From the NCBI GenBank assembly GCA_035935775.1, contig DASYWT010000134.1:1-23594 (forward strand): a stretch of DNA of 23,594 nucleotides. The letters run 5' to 3'. The first letter of the stretch is position 1; the number at the start of each line of letters is the position of its first letter. The position numbers were made by a program, and so were the translations under genes. Positions 15,140 through 22,422 of the stretch are shown one piece after another. This DNA is from JAICWP01 sp035935775. GTDB taxonomy: Bacteria; Acidobacteriota; Terriglobia; Terriglobales; Acidobacteriaceae. The notes beneath the pieces are model-generated. The model had not been told where the DNA came from and searched no databases. It was given only the letters and a program-made list of their open reading frames with translations.

Positions 15140-15298
15140 CTCGACTCGCAATTGTCAGAGGCGTGCAAGCGGAACTTCTCGCCGCTGATCAGCGCCGATG
15201 CCTTGCGTTTGGTCCGGCCGCGGAAAACGCAAGGTGAAAATTAGCTGCGGTACCAAACACCGAGTCCGGTGCACGGCTTACCGCATCGAAACGGGTGC

Positions 15299-17065
15299 AT
15301 GTACCTGCTGGCGCCGGCGTGCGAGGCCATTGGCCGCACCACGAAAAAACTGGAAAAGATACAGATCGTGGCCGACTACCTGCGCTCCCGCAGCGCGGAT
15401 GAAGCCGCGATCTCGGCGGTGTTTCTCAGTGGCCGCCCGTTTCCTGCTTATGTCGAGGACACGCTGGGCGTTGGCGGGTCGCAGCTATGGCGTGCGGTGC
15501 AGGAGTGGTCCGGCAAGAGCGAAGCTGTCATGACCGCCGCCTACCGCCGTCACGGCGACCTGGGCGCAGCCGCGTGCGACGTTTTTGCCGCCAGGACCAA
15601 CCAGCCTCAGCTCCAATCGCTCAGTGTGATCCAGGTGGGGCAGGCTTTCCACCAGATCGCGGCTACCCGCGGCGCCGCGGCCAAGTTCAAACTCGTCCGC
15701 GATCTGCTGGCGCAGGCCGCCCCCCTTGAGGCCAAATACCTGGTGAAAATCATGACCGGGGAACTGCGCATCGGCATGAAAGAGAGCCTGGTCGAAGAAG
15801 GCATCGCGCGCGGCTACGGCAGGGAAGTGCGCGCAGTGCAGCGAACCAACATGATGCTGGGCGATATCGGCGGAACCTGCCGCCTGGCAAAGGCCGACCA
15901 GCTGGATACGGCTCAAATGCGCCTGTTTCATCCCATCGGATTCATGCTCGCCAGCCCGGTGCAATCGGCCGAGGAAGCGTTCAGTTTCTTCCAACACGCG
16001 CAAGTAGAAGACAAATACGACGGGATTCGCGCGCAGGCGCATTGTCGCCAGGGCGAAGCGCGGCTTTTCTCCCGCACTTTAGACCAAGTAACCGAGTCAT
16101 TTCCTGAGCTGGCGGAGGCGCTGGCGGAATTTTCCGGTGAAGTCATCCTCGACGGCGAAATCGTGGCTTGGAATCGGGCCGTAGAAGAAGGCACAGAATC
16201 TCATGCGCTCCCGTTTTCGGAGTTGCAGAAGCGTCTGGGCCGGAAGATGGTGACGGAAACCATGATGCGCAGCGTGCCTGTAGCCTACGTGGCGTTCGAT
16301 GTCATCTATGCCGACGGAGAGCTCCTCATAGACCAACCGCTGCGCCAGCGCGCCTCCATTCTGGACGGGGTGTTTGCGCGTGCCCGGCGTCCCGCCGTAG
16401 CTCGTACCGTCAATCCCCAGGGCCAGCTCACTTTCGAGCCGGCAGTGGGGGCGGAATCGCGCGCCCGGGCGGAGGTTATTCGCGCTCCCCTATTGCGTGC
16501 CGATTCAGCCGCGCACCTGGAAGAATTGTTTGCCGCAGCCCAGGCCCGGGGCAACGAGGGCCTGATGATCAAGGATGTCGAATCTCCGTACACGCCCGGC
16601 CGGCGCGGGCGGTCCTGGGTGAAACTGAAGCACGAACTGGCCACACTGGATGTGGTGGTCACTTCCGTGGAATACGGCCACGGCAAGCGGGTGGGAGTGC
16701 TGAGCGATTACACCTTCGCCGTAAGGGATGGCGACCGACTGGTGAATATCGGCAAAGCCTACTCCGGTTTAACGGACAAAGAGATAACCACGATGACCGA
16801 GTGGTTCCTGGCGCACACCCTGGCCGACCACGGCTTCTGGCGCGAAGTAGAGCCGAAGATCATGCTGGAGGTGGCGTTCAATGCGATCATGCGCTCCGAT
16901 CGTCACGAAAGCGGCTATGCCCTGCGCTTCCCCCGCATCCTGCGCATTCGCGACGACAAGCCTCCTGAGGAGGCCGATACCATCGAACGGGTGAGGGAAA
17001 TCTACAGTCGCCAGCACGGCCGAAAGCAGGAGTCAGGAGTCGGTAGTCAGGAGTCAGCACCATGA
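15299..17065 (+). CDS. ATP-dependent DNA ligase
   Basis: The 588-residue enzyme seals nicks using ATP. It has an N-terminal DNA-binding domain (1-200), an adenylation domain with motif I EDKYDGIR (237-244, Lys239 as the AMP-accepting residue), motif III DGEIV (285-289), FDVIY (333-337), motif IV EGLMIKD (420-426) and motif V WVKLKHE (440-446), and an OB domain after about 450. The size and N-terminal domain are of the LigB/archaeal type, an accessory ligase beside the NAD-dependent LigA expected elsewhere. ATG 15299 matches family starts; a GTG at 15269 is possible. The last residues (QESGVGSQESAP) and the approach to the stop are encoded by a heptad array, so the C-terminus has been altered by repeat expansion. 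Confidence 0.9.
   Translation: MYLLAPACEAIGRTTKKLEKIQIVADYLRSRSADEAAISAVFLSGRPFPAYVEDTLGVGGSQLWRAVQEWSGKSEAVMTAAYRRHGDLGAAACDVFAARTNQPQLQSLSVIQVGQAFHQIAATRGAAAKFKLVRDLLAQAAPLEAKYLVKIMTGELRIGMKESLVEEGIARGYGREVRAVQRTNMMLGDIGGTCRLAKADQLDTAQMRLFHPIGFMLASPVQSAEEAFSFFQHAQVEDKYDGIRAQAHCRQGEARLFSRTLDQVTESFPELAEALAEFSGEVILDGEIVAWNRAVEEGTESHALPFSELQKRLGRKMVTETMMRSVPVAYVAFDVIYADGELLIDQPLRQRASILDGVFARARRPAVARTVNPQGQLTFEPAVGAESRARAEVIRAPLLRADSAAHLEELFAAAQARGNEGLMIKDVESPYTPGRRGRSWVKLKHELATLDVVVTSVEYGHGKRVGVLSDYTFAVRDGDRLVNIGKAYSGLTDKEITTMTEWFLAHTLADHGFWREVEPKIMLEVAFNAIMRSDRHESGYALRFPRILRIRDDKPPEEADTIERVREIYSRQHGRKQESGVGSQESAP
17029..17056. repeat. Four-unit 7-bp tandem repeat inside the ligase 3' end
   Basis: GGAGTCA, GGAGTCG, GTAGTCA, GGAGTCA follow each other exactly. 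Because seven is not a multiple of three, unit number decides the reading frame and where the ligase stops. No inverted partner is seen nearby. Confidence 0.85.
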
Positions 17066-17070
17066 AAACG

Positions 17071-17103
17071 CTTGCCAGGCCCGGAGATAAGAGGCCCGGC
17101 AAG
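17071..17103. terminator. Bidirectional terminator hairpin between ligase and DUF4382 gene
   Basis: CTTGCCAGGCC (17071-17081) pairs with GGCCCGGCAAG (17093-17103) with one A-C mismatch and an 11-base loop. It lies between the ends of two convergent genes. On the minus strand the stem is followed by CGTTTTC, a short T-run; on the plus strand there is none. A 16-codon frame (17062-17112) runs through the hairpin and is probably not real. Confidence 0.6.
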
Positions 17104-17117
17104 CGGAAATAAACCGG

Positions 17118-18641
17118 CTAGCGACCAGGAACGCTGGTCCGGGCGGCAGTCGGCGCAGGAGCGGCGACAAAATCAATACGGTCCGCGACCATGGCCAATT
17201 CGTCATTGAAATAGAACAGCCAGCCACGCACGCGCACCGTCATCAGATCAGAAATAGCGCTGGTTCCGTACACTTTGGTTTCGGGAAAAACACCAACCGT
17301 GACGGAGGCGAACGATGGATTCAGCAAGCGCAGATAGGAGTCCTCCGGCAGTTGAAGGTCGAAAGCACCGACCGGCATGGAGAGCGCCGAACGCGGGCTG
17401 AAGGTGGCATCCTGCGCGCCGAGTACACCGGTAAAAAACAGGCCATCCCTGTAGTTACTGACTACGCCGGAAGCGGCCTGCTCCTGCAAGGTGACGGTAC
17501 GGGCGGGAATCGTGTAGCCGCCATCGAGAGGAATGATTCCGGAGCCGGTCACGACCTGTACTGCTTGCCCCGGAACCATGGTGGCAACGTTGAATACCAA
17601 CCCCCCGATCAGGTCAAAGGCCCAGCCATCCGGCATGCCCTCGCCATTGACGCCATAGCTGGCGGTGCTGAAATCCAGGGTCACAGGTGTGCCAACCAGA
17701 GCATCCACCATGCCGTGGCCAACTCCATCCTGAACGACGAGTGGAACTTCCGGCCTGGCAGTCCGCTTTGTGAACCCAGCCAGTGCGAATGCGTGGCGTG
17801 ACAACATGCCCTCTACGACAGCTCCGCTGGCGCTGGTCAACCCTGCCACGCGCTCCGCGTACAGCGTTCCATTAGCCGCCGTTACCCCGTCCACTTCCAC
17901 GATCATGTTGGGCAAGGTGGTCAGCGTGACGTCCTGGAAGAGGGTGCTGGCATCCACGAGAAAGGTCAGAAGTGTCCCGTTCTGTCCCAGTTGCATAGTA
18001 AAAGAATTACTGTCGGCAGCGGTCACTACTCCGAGCACATGCTTCAGGCCCCCCTGTTCTTCCTTCTGTTCCGTAGCGGATACAGGCGATATCGAAAAGC
18101 TGTACACGGGCTCGAACTGCGGCGGTTCTACGTTGGTGGGATCAAGGCTCACGATGGAAGCAGCCAGGTTGAGATCAACGCTGATGATGCTGCTGGCAGT
18201 CACGCCGAGTTGGGGATTCAGCCTCATGCTGGTGCTGATTGCTGCCGTGTTTGTGTACTCCCGGATAGCGCCGAGGGCATCAATGTAGGTTAAGTGAATG
18301 TCTTTGCCTGCCAGCGCGGCCTCGCTATAGAAGCCTTGCGGGATGTTGAGCAGAGCCACCGGTTCCATGGTTCCGGCAAGGCGGGTGAACTCGATGCGGC
18401 GAGCTCCCGGCAGTACCGCAACTTGCTGGCCGTTGCTGGCAGTGAGGACCAACGACGTCAGCGTCATTTCAAAAGCGACAACGCGGTCGGCAGCGGCGTC
18501 ACCCACCTTTACCTGCACTGCGCTGGAAGGCTGCACTGGCTTGGAACTATCTCCGCAGCCCACAGCCAAAAAGAGCAGCAATAATGTAAGCGCCAGCCCG
18601 CCCAGCCGCCGGCGGTAAGAACCAGCTCCTGCGAATGCCAT
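17118..18641 (-). CDS. DUF4382/DUF5666-type lipoprotein
   Basis: The 507-residue product starts at ATG 18641 with GGAGGGG (18654-18648) six bases upstream. A lipoprotein-type signal leads to Cys29 (FLAVGC). The first domain (about 38-190) begins SAVQVKVGDAAADRVVAFEMTLTSLVL, as in DUF4382. It is followed by repeated small beta-barrel-like segments with GVVTAADSNSFTMQL and the pattern typical of DUF5666 (about 200-480, for example MIVEVDGVTAANGTLYAERV). It is presumably anchored in a membrane facing the periplasm or outside. No enzymatic motif is seen and the function is unknown. It shares domain order and many identical blocks with the next gene on the same strand, so the two are tandem duplicates. 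Confidence 0.75.
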   Translation of the reverse strand: MAFAGAGSYRRRLGGLALTLLLLFLAVGCGDSSKPVQPSSAVQVKVGDAAADRVVAFEMTLTSLVLTASNGQQVAVLPGARRIEFTRLAGTMEPVALLNIPQGFYSEAALAGKDIHLTYIDALGAIREYTNTAAISTSMRLNPQLGVTASSIISVDLNLAASIVSLDPTNVEPPQFEPVYSFSISPVSATEQKEEQGGLKHVLGVVTAADSNSFTMQLGQNGTLLTFLVDASTLFQDVTLTTLPNMIVEVDGVTAANGTLYAERVAGLTSASGAVVEGMLSRHAFALAGFTKRTARPEVPLVVQDGVGHGMVDALVGTPVTLDFSTASYGVNGEGMPDGWAFDLIGGLVFNVATMVPGQAVQVVTGSGIIPLDGGYTIPARTVTLQEQAASGVVSNYRDGLFFTGVLGAQDATFSPRSALSMPVGAFDLQLPEDSYLRLLNPSFASVTVGVFPETKVYGTSAISDLMTVRVRGWLFYFNDELAMVADRIDFVAAPAPTAARTSVPGR

Positions 18642-18666
18642 AGAAGTCCCCTCCGTAATCGGTGCT

Positions 18667-18683
18667 CGGCGGGTATCCCGCCG
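18667..18683 (-). promoter_or_regulatory. Perfect short hairpin in the leader of the downstream DUF4382 gene
   Basis: CGGCGGG (18667-18673) and CCCGCCG (18677-18683) are perfect complements around a three-base loop. The hairpin lies about 25 bases upstream of the start codon and 13 bases before the GGAGGGG ribosome binding site, in the transcribed leader. It could protect the RNA 5' end or be a protein-binding element. There is no T-run, so it is not a terminator. Confidence 0.4.
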
Positions 18684-18838
18684 TTACTCGACTATGAAGA
18701 CACAGAGGGGGTGAAGCTTACGGTGATTGAGGACAGACTCAGAAGCACGAATGGACGGGTTGAGGTCCGTTTTGACGCTACATTCAAAAAGGTCCCACCT
18801 TCCGTGATGTTTTGGTCGGATCGTCCCGTACAAGCAAA

Positions 18839-18869
18839 AGCTGCGCTCTCCGGTGCAGAGAGCGCAGCT
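18839..18869 (-). terminator. Strong intrinsic terminator downstream of the first DUF4382 gene
   Basis: AGCTGCGCTCTC (18839-18850) and GAGAGCGCAGCT (18858-18869) form a perfect 12-bp stem with a seven-base loop. It starts 19 bases after the stop codon of the gene at 18888-20315. On the minus strand the stem runs into CTTTTGCTTG, a modest T-run. It should separate that gene's transcription from the gene that follows. Confidence 0.8.
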
Positions 18870-18887
18870 GTGGTTGTTTTTGAACAG

Positions 18888-20315
18888 TTATTGAACGGCG
18901 CTGATGCGGCTGGCCACCATGGTGAAACCGCTGCCCGTCCAGAAGAGCACGCCGCGCACGCGGAGATTGGAGCCAACGCTGACCGTGCTCAGATTGCGGA
19001 GCTCGGTGGTCGGTTGCTGCACCACGGTGATCGAGGTGATCGCCCCATGGCTCAGCAGCGTCAGGTAGGAGTCCGCGGACAGGTTCAGCGTAAAGGTAAA
19101 CTGGCCTGAGCCAGAGGAGTTGTAGTTGGTTACACTTCCGCGCACCGCCTGCCGTCTGAGCTCCACATTGCTCGCGTTCAGAGTAGCGAGGGCAGAGCCC
19201 AACGATGGGGTTACTCCGGCATTGGTATCCACTTCGATCCGTTGGCCCGCATGAACCGAAGTGGCGTCAAAAACGGGCGTAAAGGGCAGATTGCTCAGGT
19301 TAATGTCATCCGGAAGGCTGAACACAGTAGTCGGGGTGACATTCACGTTTATGTTGCCGCCCAGCCATCTGGCGGTCATACCCAGTCCCACGCCATCCTG
19401 ATCGAGCAGGGAGAACTGTGTGGCGGGGTTGCGGGTCACCAGCGTGATAAGCCCATCCGCTTCGGAAGCATTATCCAGCTCCACTTCCACGACCCGCTTG
19501 GCCAGCAGAGCTCCGCCCGGCTCAGTCACCGCATCGACCCTGACCAGCATGCCGCTTGTCAGCTGCGATATCCCGCCAACGTTTTCAAAGACGGTGTTGC
19601 TATCCACGTTGAAGGTGAGTGGTTGCGCGCTCATCCCCACGGAAATGGTGAAGGAGTTTGCAGTGACAGTGTTAACGATTCCCCACATGCCTTGCAGTTG
19701 GCCATTGTCCTCGTTCTCCTGATCTTCCTGGCCTTCGGGCGGAACCGCGGAAGTGGTGATTACAAACGTTGGAGTCACGCTGACGTTGCCGCTGGTGAGG
19801 TCAACGGTAACGGACCGCGCCAGGTTCAGATCGAGATTCACCACCGAGGTGCCAGGTCCAACCACCAGCGAGGGATTAAAAGCGATGTTCACCGTCGCGG
19901 TCATGTTGAGCTGTTTTTCCACTGCCTGGCCGAGGCTGTTGAGATACACGATTTCAGGGTTCGAAACAGTGATGGCCGCCTGGGTGTAGGTGTCCTGCTT
20001 GACGCTCAGGAAAGAGAGCGGCTCATTGGTATCGGCCAAATGCGTTAATTCAAGTGTAGTCGGCGAGCTAAGCACGTTGACGGCGACATTCTTCTGGTCG
20101 GTCAGAACGATTGAGTCAACCGTGATTTCAAAAGCGACCACTCTATCGGCGGGGTCGTCGCCAATCTTCACTTGAACCGCGCTGTTTGCGGTGCCGTTGA
20201 GCGCCGGGGAACTGGAACCACCGCCGCAACCGAGCGCTGAAATCAGGGCGGCGATCAGGCTGGCCGCAGCCAAAAATGACAGTCTGCCCGTGAGAAATTT
20301 CAGATTTCTGGACAT
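18888..20315 (-). CDS. DUF4382/DUF5666-type lipoprotein, tandem paralog
   Basis: From ATG 20315 the product has 475 residues. The frame is open 17 codons further up, but MSRNLKFLTGRLSFLAAASL gives a proper signal peptide, with Cys30 after SALG and then GGGSSS. GGGGGG (20326-20321) is a weak ribosome binding site. SAVQVKIGDDPADRVVAFEITVDSIVL is nearly the same as in the neighbour, and the acidic PPEGQEDQENEDNGQ linker (about 210-225) divides the DUF4382 part from the DUF5666-like repeats (for example VRVDAVTEPGGALLAKRVVEVEL). It is a likely exported, lipid-anchored protein of unknown role. The 246 bases between it and its paralog hold a terminator and a leader, so the pair is probably transcribed separately. 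Confidence 0.75.
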   Translation of the reverse strand: MSRNLKFLTGRLSFLAAASLIAALISALGCGGGSSSPALNGTANSAVQVKIGDDPADRVVAFEITVDSIVLTDQKNVAVNVLSSPTTLELTHLADTNEPLSFLSVKQDTYTQAAITVSNPEIVYLNSLGQAVEKQLNMTATVNIAFNPSLVVGPGTSVVNLDLNLARSVTVDLTSGNVSVTPTFVITTSAVPPEGQEDQENEDNGQLQGMWGIVNTVTANSFTISVGMSAQPLTFNVDSNTVFENVGGISQLTSGMLVRVDAVTEPGGALLAKRVVEVELDNASEADGLITLVTRNPATQFSLLDQDGVGLGMTARWLGGNINVNVTPTTVFSLPDDINLSNLPFTPVFDATSVHAGQRIEVDTNAGVTPSLGSALATLNASNVELRRQAVRGSVTNYNSSGSGQFTFTLNLSADSYLTLLSHGAITSITVVQQPTTELRNLSTVSVGSNLRVRGVLFWTGSGFTMVASRISAVQ

Positions 20316-20741
20316 TATTACCCCCCAGAGATTCTTGTAATTTGAGCCAAAAAGGTCTTGCCGCAATCAAACCGTATGGATGCCGATTTGTCGCGCCGGC
20401 GAGTGATTACGCGGGGACATGTACGGCCAGACACGAGGCTGCGGAGCTAATTTCGGCCGCTACCTTAAATGTCCCGCCATCAAACACTTGGACAGCAGGA
20501 ACTCGCTGTTCGGCCGGCCAAAGAAAGGCCGGACGCAACCACGCACTCACCCCTTGCTTCTAAGTACGCCGTCCCGCGGCGACACTGCCGCCGCGAGGGC
20601 TGATTAAAGTTCTTTATCAGTACGATAAAAACATTCAGTTTGACGGCCGTGACGGCATATCGCAGAATCCGCAAACCAGTGGGGCGCGGACTCATTGAGA
20701 AATGCAGCCCGCAAGAACACTCAGGAAGCCCAGGAGGATGG
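20316..20741. promoter_or_regulatory. Divergent control region between DUF4382 gene and aceB
   Basis: This 426-base region has no convincing gene. It contains three stem-loops or dyads: CCGGCC/GGCCGG (20514-20519 with 20527-20532), CGCGGCG/CGCCGCG (20575-20581 with 20589-20595), and CTGATTAAAG/CTTTATCAG (20600-20609 with 20612-20620, one bulge). The last is AT-rich and lies 20 bases before the likely aceB -35 box, so it could be an operator. The first two are GC-rich and might be folds in a transcript or simply compositional. Confidence 0.5.
20640..20668 (+). promoter_or_regulatory. Candidate sigma-70 type promoter of aceB
   Basis: TTGACG (20640-20645) and CAGAAT (20663-20668) have 17 bases between them. 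They match the -35 consensus at five of six positions and the -10 consensus at four of six. Transcription would start near 20675, giving a leader of about 67 bases. Confidence 0.5.
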
Positions 20742-22373
20742 ATGGCACTCTCGTCTGTAAATATTCCGCAAACAGCGGGTTTCCACCTGAATTGCACCAC
20801 CGAAGGAGCCATCGCGCGCGACCTGCCGCAAGGGTTCGTGGCGTTCCTTTTGCCTCTACACCGCCGGTTTACCCGCCGCCAGCAGGAGCTGATTGAGAAA
20901 CGTTATCAGGTTTTGAAGGCGGCTCACAGCGGCCGCCGTCCGCAACACCTCCCGCCTTCTCCTGCTACGCAGGGGGAGTGGAAGATTGAACTGCCGGAGT
21001 GGTGCGCAGACCAGCGCAACCAGATGACCGGGCCGTCCGATGAGGCGGAACTTGTGGTCAAGATGCTCAACTCCGGCGCTCCCGGCGTCATGCTCGACCT
21101 GGAAGACTCAACCGTTAATGAGTGGGAGCACCAGAGACTGGGTGTAGAGAACATCCTGCAGGCCCTGCACGGCACCCTCACCTACTTCGACAAGAAGCGC
21201 AATCAGGTGATAGGCATCACGCCCAGCAAGACGGTGATCTGGGTGCGACCGCGCGGCTTGCACATAAGCCAGGGCGGAGTATTTGGCCAGGAGCTGACGT
21301 CGGCAAGTTTGTTCGATGTCGCGCGCGTGTTCTACGGGATGGATCCGGCACAACTGCGCCACTCATTATCCATCTACATTCCAAAATCGGAGTCGGCGGA
21401 GGAAGCGCTCTGGTGGCGCGACGTGTTCCAGGCGCTGGCAGAAACTCGCGGCTTGCCGCGCGACTACATCAAATGCATGGCGCTGGTCGAGTCGCATCCC
21501 CTGGCCTACCAGATGGAAGAGTTCCTCTTCAATTTGCGCGAGCACATTGTGGGCCTGAACCTGGGGCGGTGGGATTACATGGCCAGCCTCATCCATTTCA
21601 ACCTGTGCGATCCGGAATGGGTGCTGCCCGATCGCAACACCATTCCGCATGACGTGCCGTTTTTCCAGCGAGTGCGCGAGTTGATGCCGGAGATCTGCCA
21701 TCGCCGGGGAGCCCTGGCTATTGGTGGAATGACCGCGCTTTATCCCAGCCGCGAGGACGCGGACTTGAACACCCGCGCGCTGGCGGTACTGGAAAAGGAC
21801 AAAAAGAACGAGGCCGATTGTCTTATGGATGGCGCCTGGACCGGCCATCCCGACCAGAACCAGATTGCGGTACAGCAGTTTCCTCATCCCAACCAAATGA
21901 ATCGGCTGCCCTCACGCGACCTCGGCCGCCAGGAACTGGAACGGGCCGGCATGATGCGCGACGGCCGCTTCAACCGCTATCCCGATTTGCGGGCGGTACC
22001 CCGGTTTGTGGGCGCCCGGACAGTGGCCGGCACGCGGGCGGCGGTGCGCACCGTGATCCGCTACCGCAACGGCGTGCTCAACGGCAAAGGCGCGAGCCTG
22101 CTCGATGGCTACATGGAAGACCTGGCCACCGACCGCATTTACCGCCTGATGATCGCGCAGCGCATGCGCCACAGCGAGGCCATGGACATCCTGGACGAAG
22201 CCGGCAAGCCAGTGGAGCATACGCCCGAACTCATCAGCAGATTGTTCGACGAAGAAGTGGAAAAGATCGTGGCCAACCCGGCTCGCGCCGACATCGGCAC
22301 GCCGGAAACATTTCGTGAGGCGCGCCGCATCGCGGAAGCCATGATTCTGAATGGTGAATTTAATCCAGTGTGA
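20742..22373 (+). CDS. aceB: Malate synthase A
   Basis: Malate synthase joins glyoxylate and acetyl-CoA to malate in the glyoxylate bypass, allowing growth on acetate and fatty acids. From ATG 20742 there are 543 residues, close to the 530-540 of form A. AGGAGG (20732-20737) is four bases upstream; the longer frame from 20640 is rejected. Conserved parts include GVMLDLEDS (115-123), VIWVRPRGLH, YIPKSESAEEALWW, FNLREHIVGLNLGRWDY with the catalytic-region Arg and Asp/Glu, AIGGMTALYP, and GAWTGHPDQ. It is followed after 49 bases by isocitrate lyase on the same strand, an operon common in bacteria. Confidence 0.95.
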   Translation: MALSSVNIPQTAGFHLNCTTEGAIARDLPQGFVAFLLPLHRRFTRRQQELIEKRYQVLKAAHSGRRPQHLPPSPATQGEWKIELPEWCADQRNQMTGPSDEAELVVKMLNSGAPGVMLDLEDSTVNEWEHQRLGVENILQALHGTLTYFDKKRNQVIGITPSKTVIWVRPRGLHISQGGVFGQELTSASLFDVARVFYGMDPAQLRHSLSIYIPKSESAEEALWWRDVFQALAETRGLPRDYIKCMALVESHPLAYQMEEFLFNLREHIVGLNLGRWDYMASLIHFNLCDPEWVLPDRNTIPHDVPFFQRVRELMPEICHRRGALAIGGMTALYPSREDADLNTRALAVLEKDKKNEADCLMDGAWTGHPDQNQIAVQQFPHPNQMNRLPSRDLGRQELERAGMMRDGRFNRYPDLRAVPRFVGARTVAGTRAAVRTVIRYRNGVLNGKGASLLDGYMEDLATDRIYRLMIAQRMRHSEAMDILDEAGKPVEHTPELISRLFDEEVEKIVANPARADIGTPETFREARRIAEAMILNGEFNPV

Positions 22374-22422
22374 ACCGTAGGCTGCAGTTCCCCGCAAGTA
22401 GACAGAGAAAGGAAGCACGACC

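Noticed and set aside
15140..15298. Possible remnant gene between the methyltransferase and the ligase
   Set aside because: A frame of about 30 codons after the methyltransferase stop is open, but it has no start signal and no recognisable relation. It was not kept as a pseudogene.
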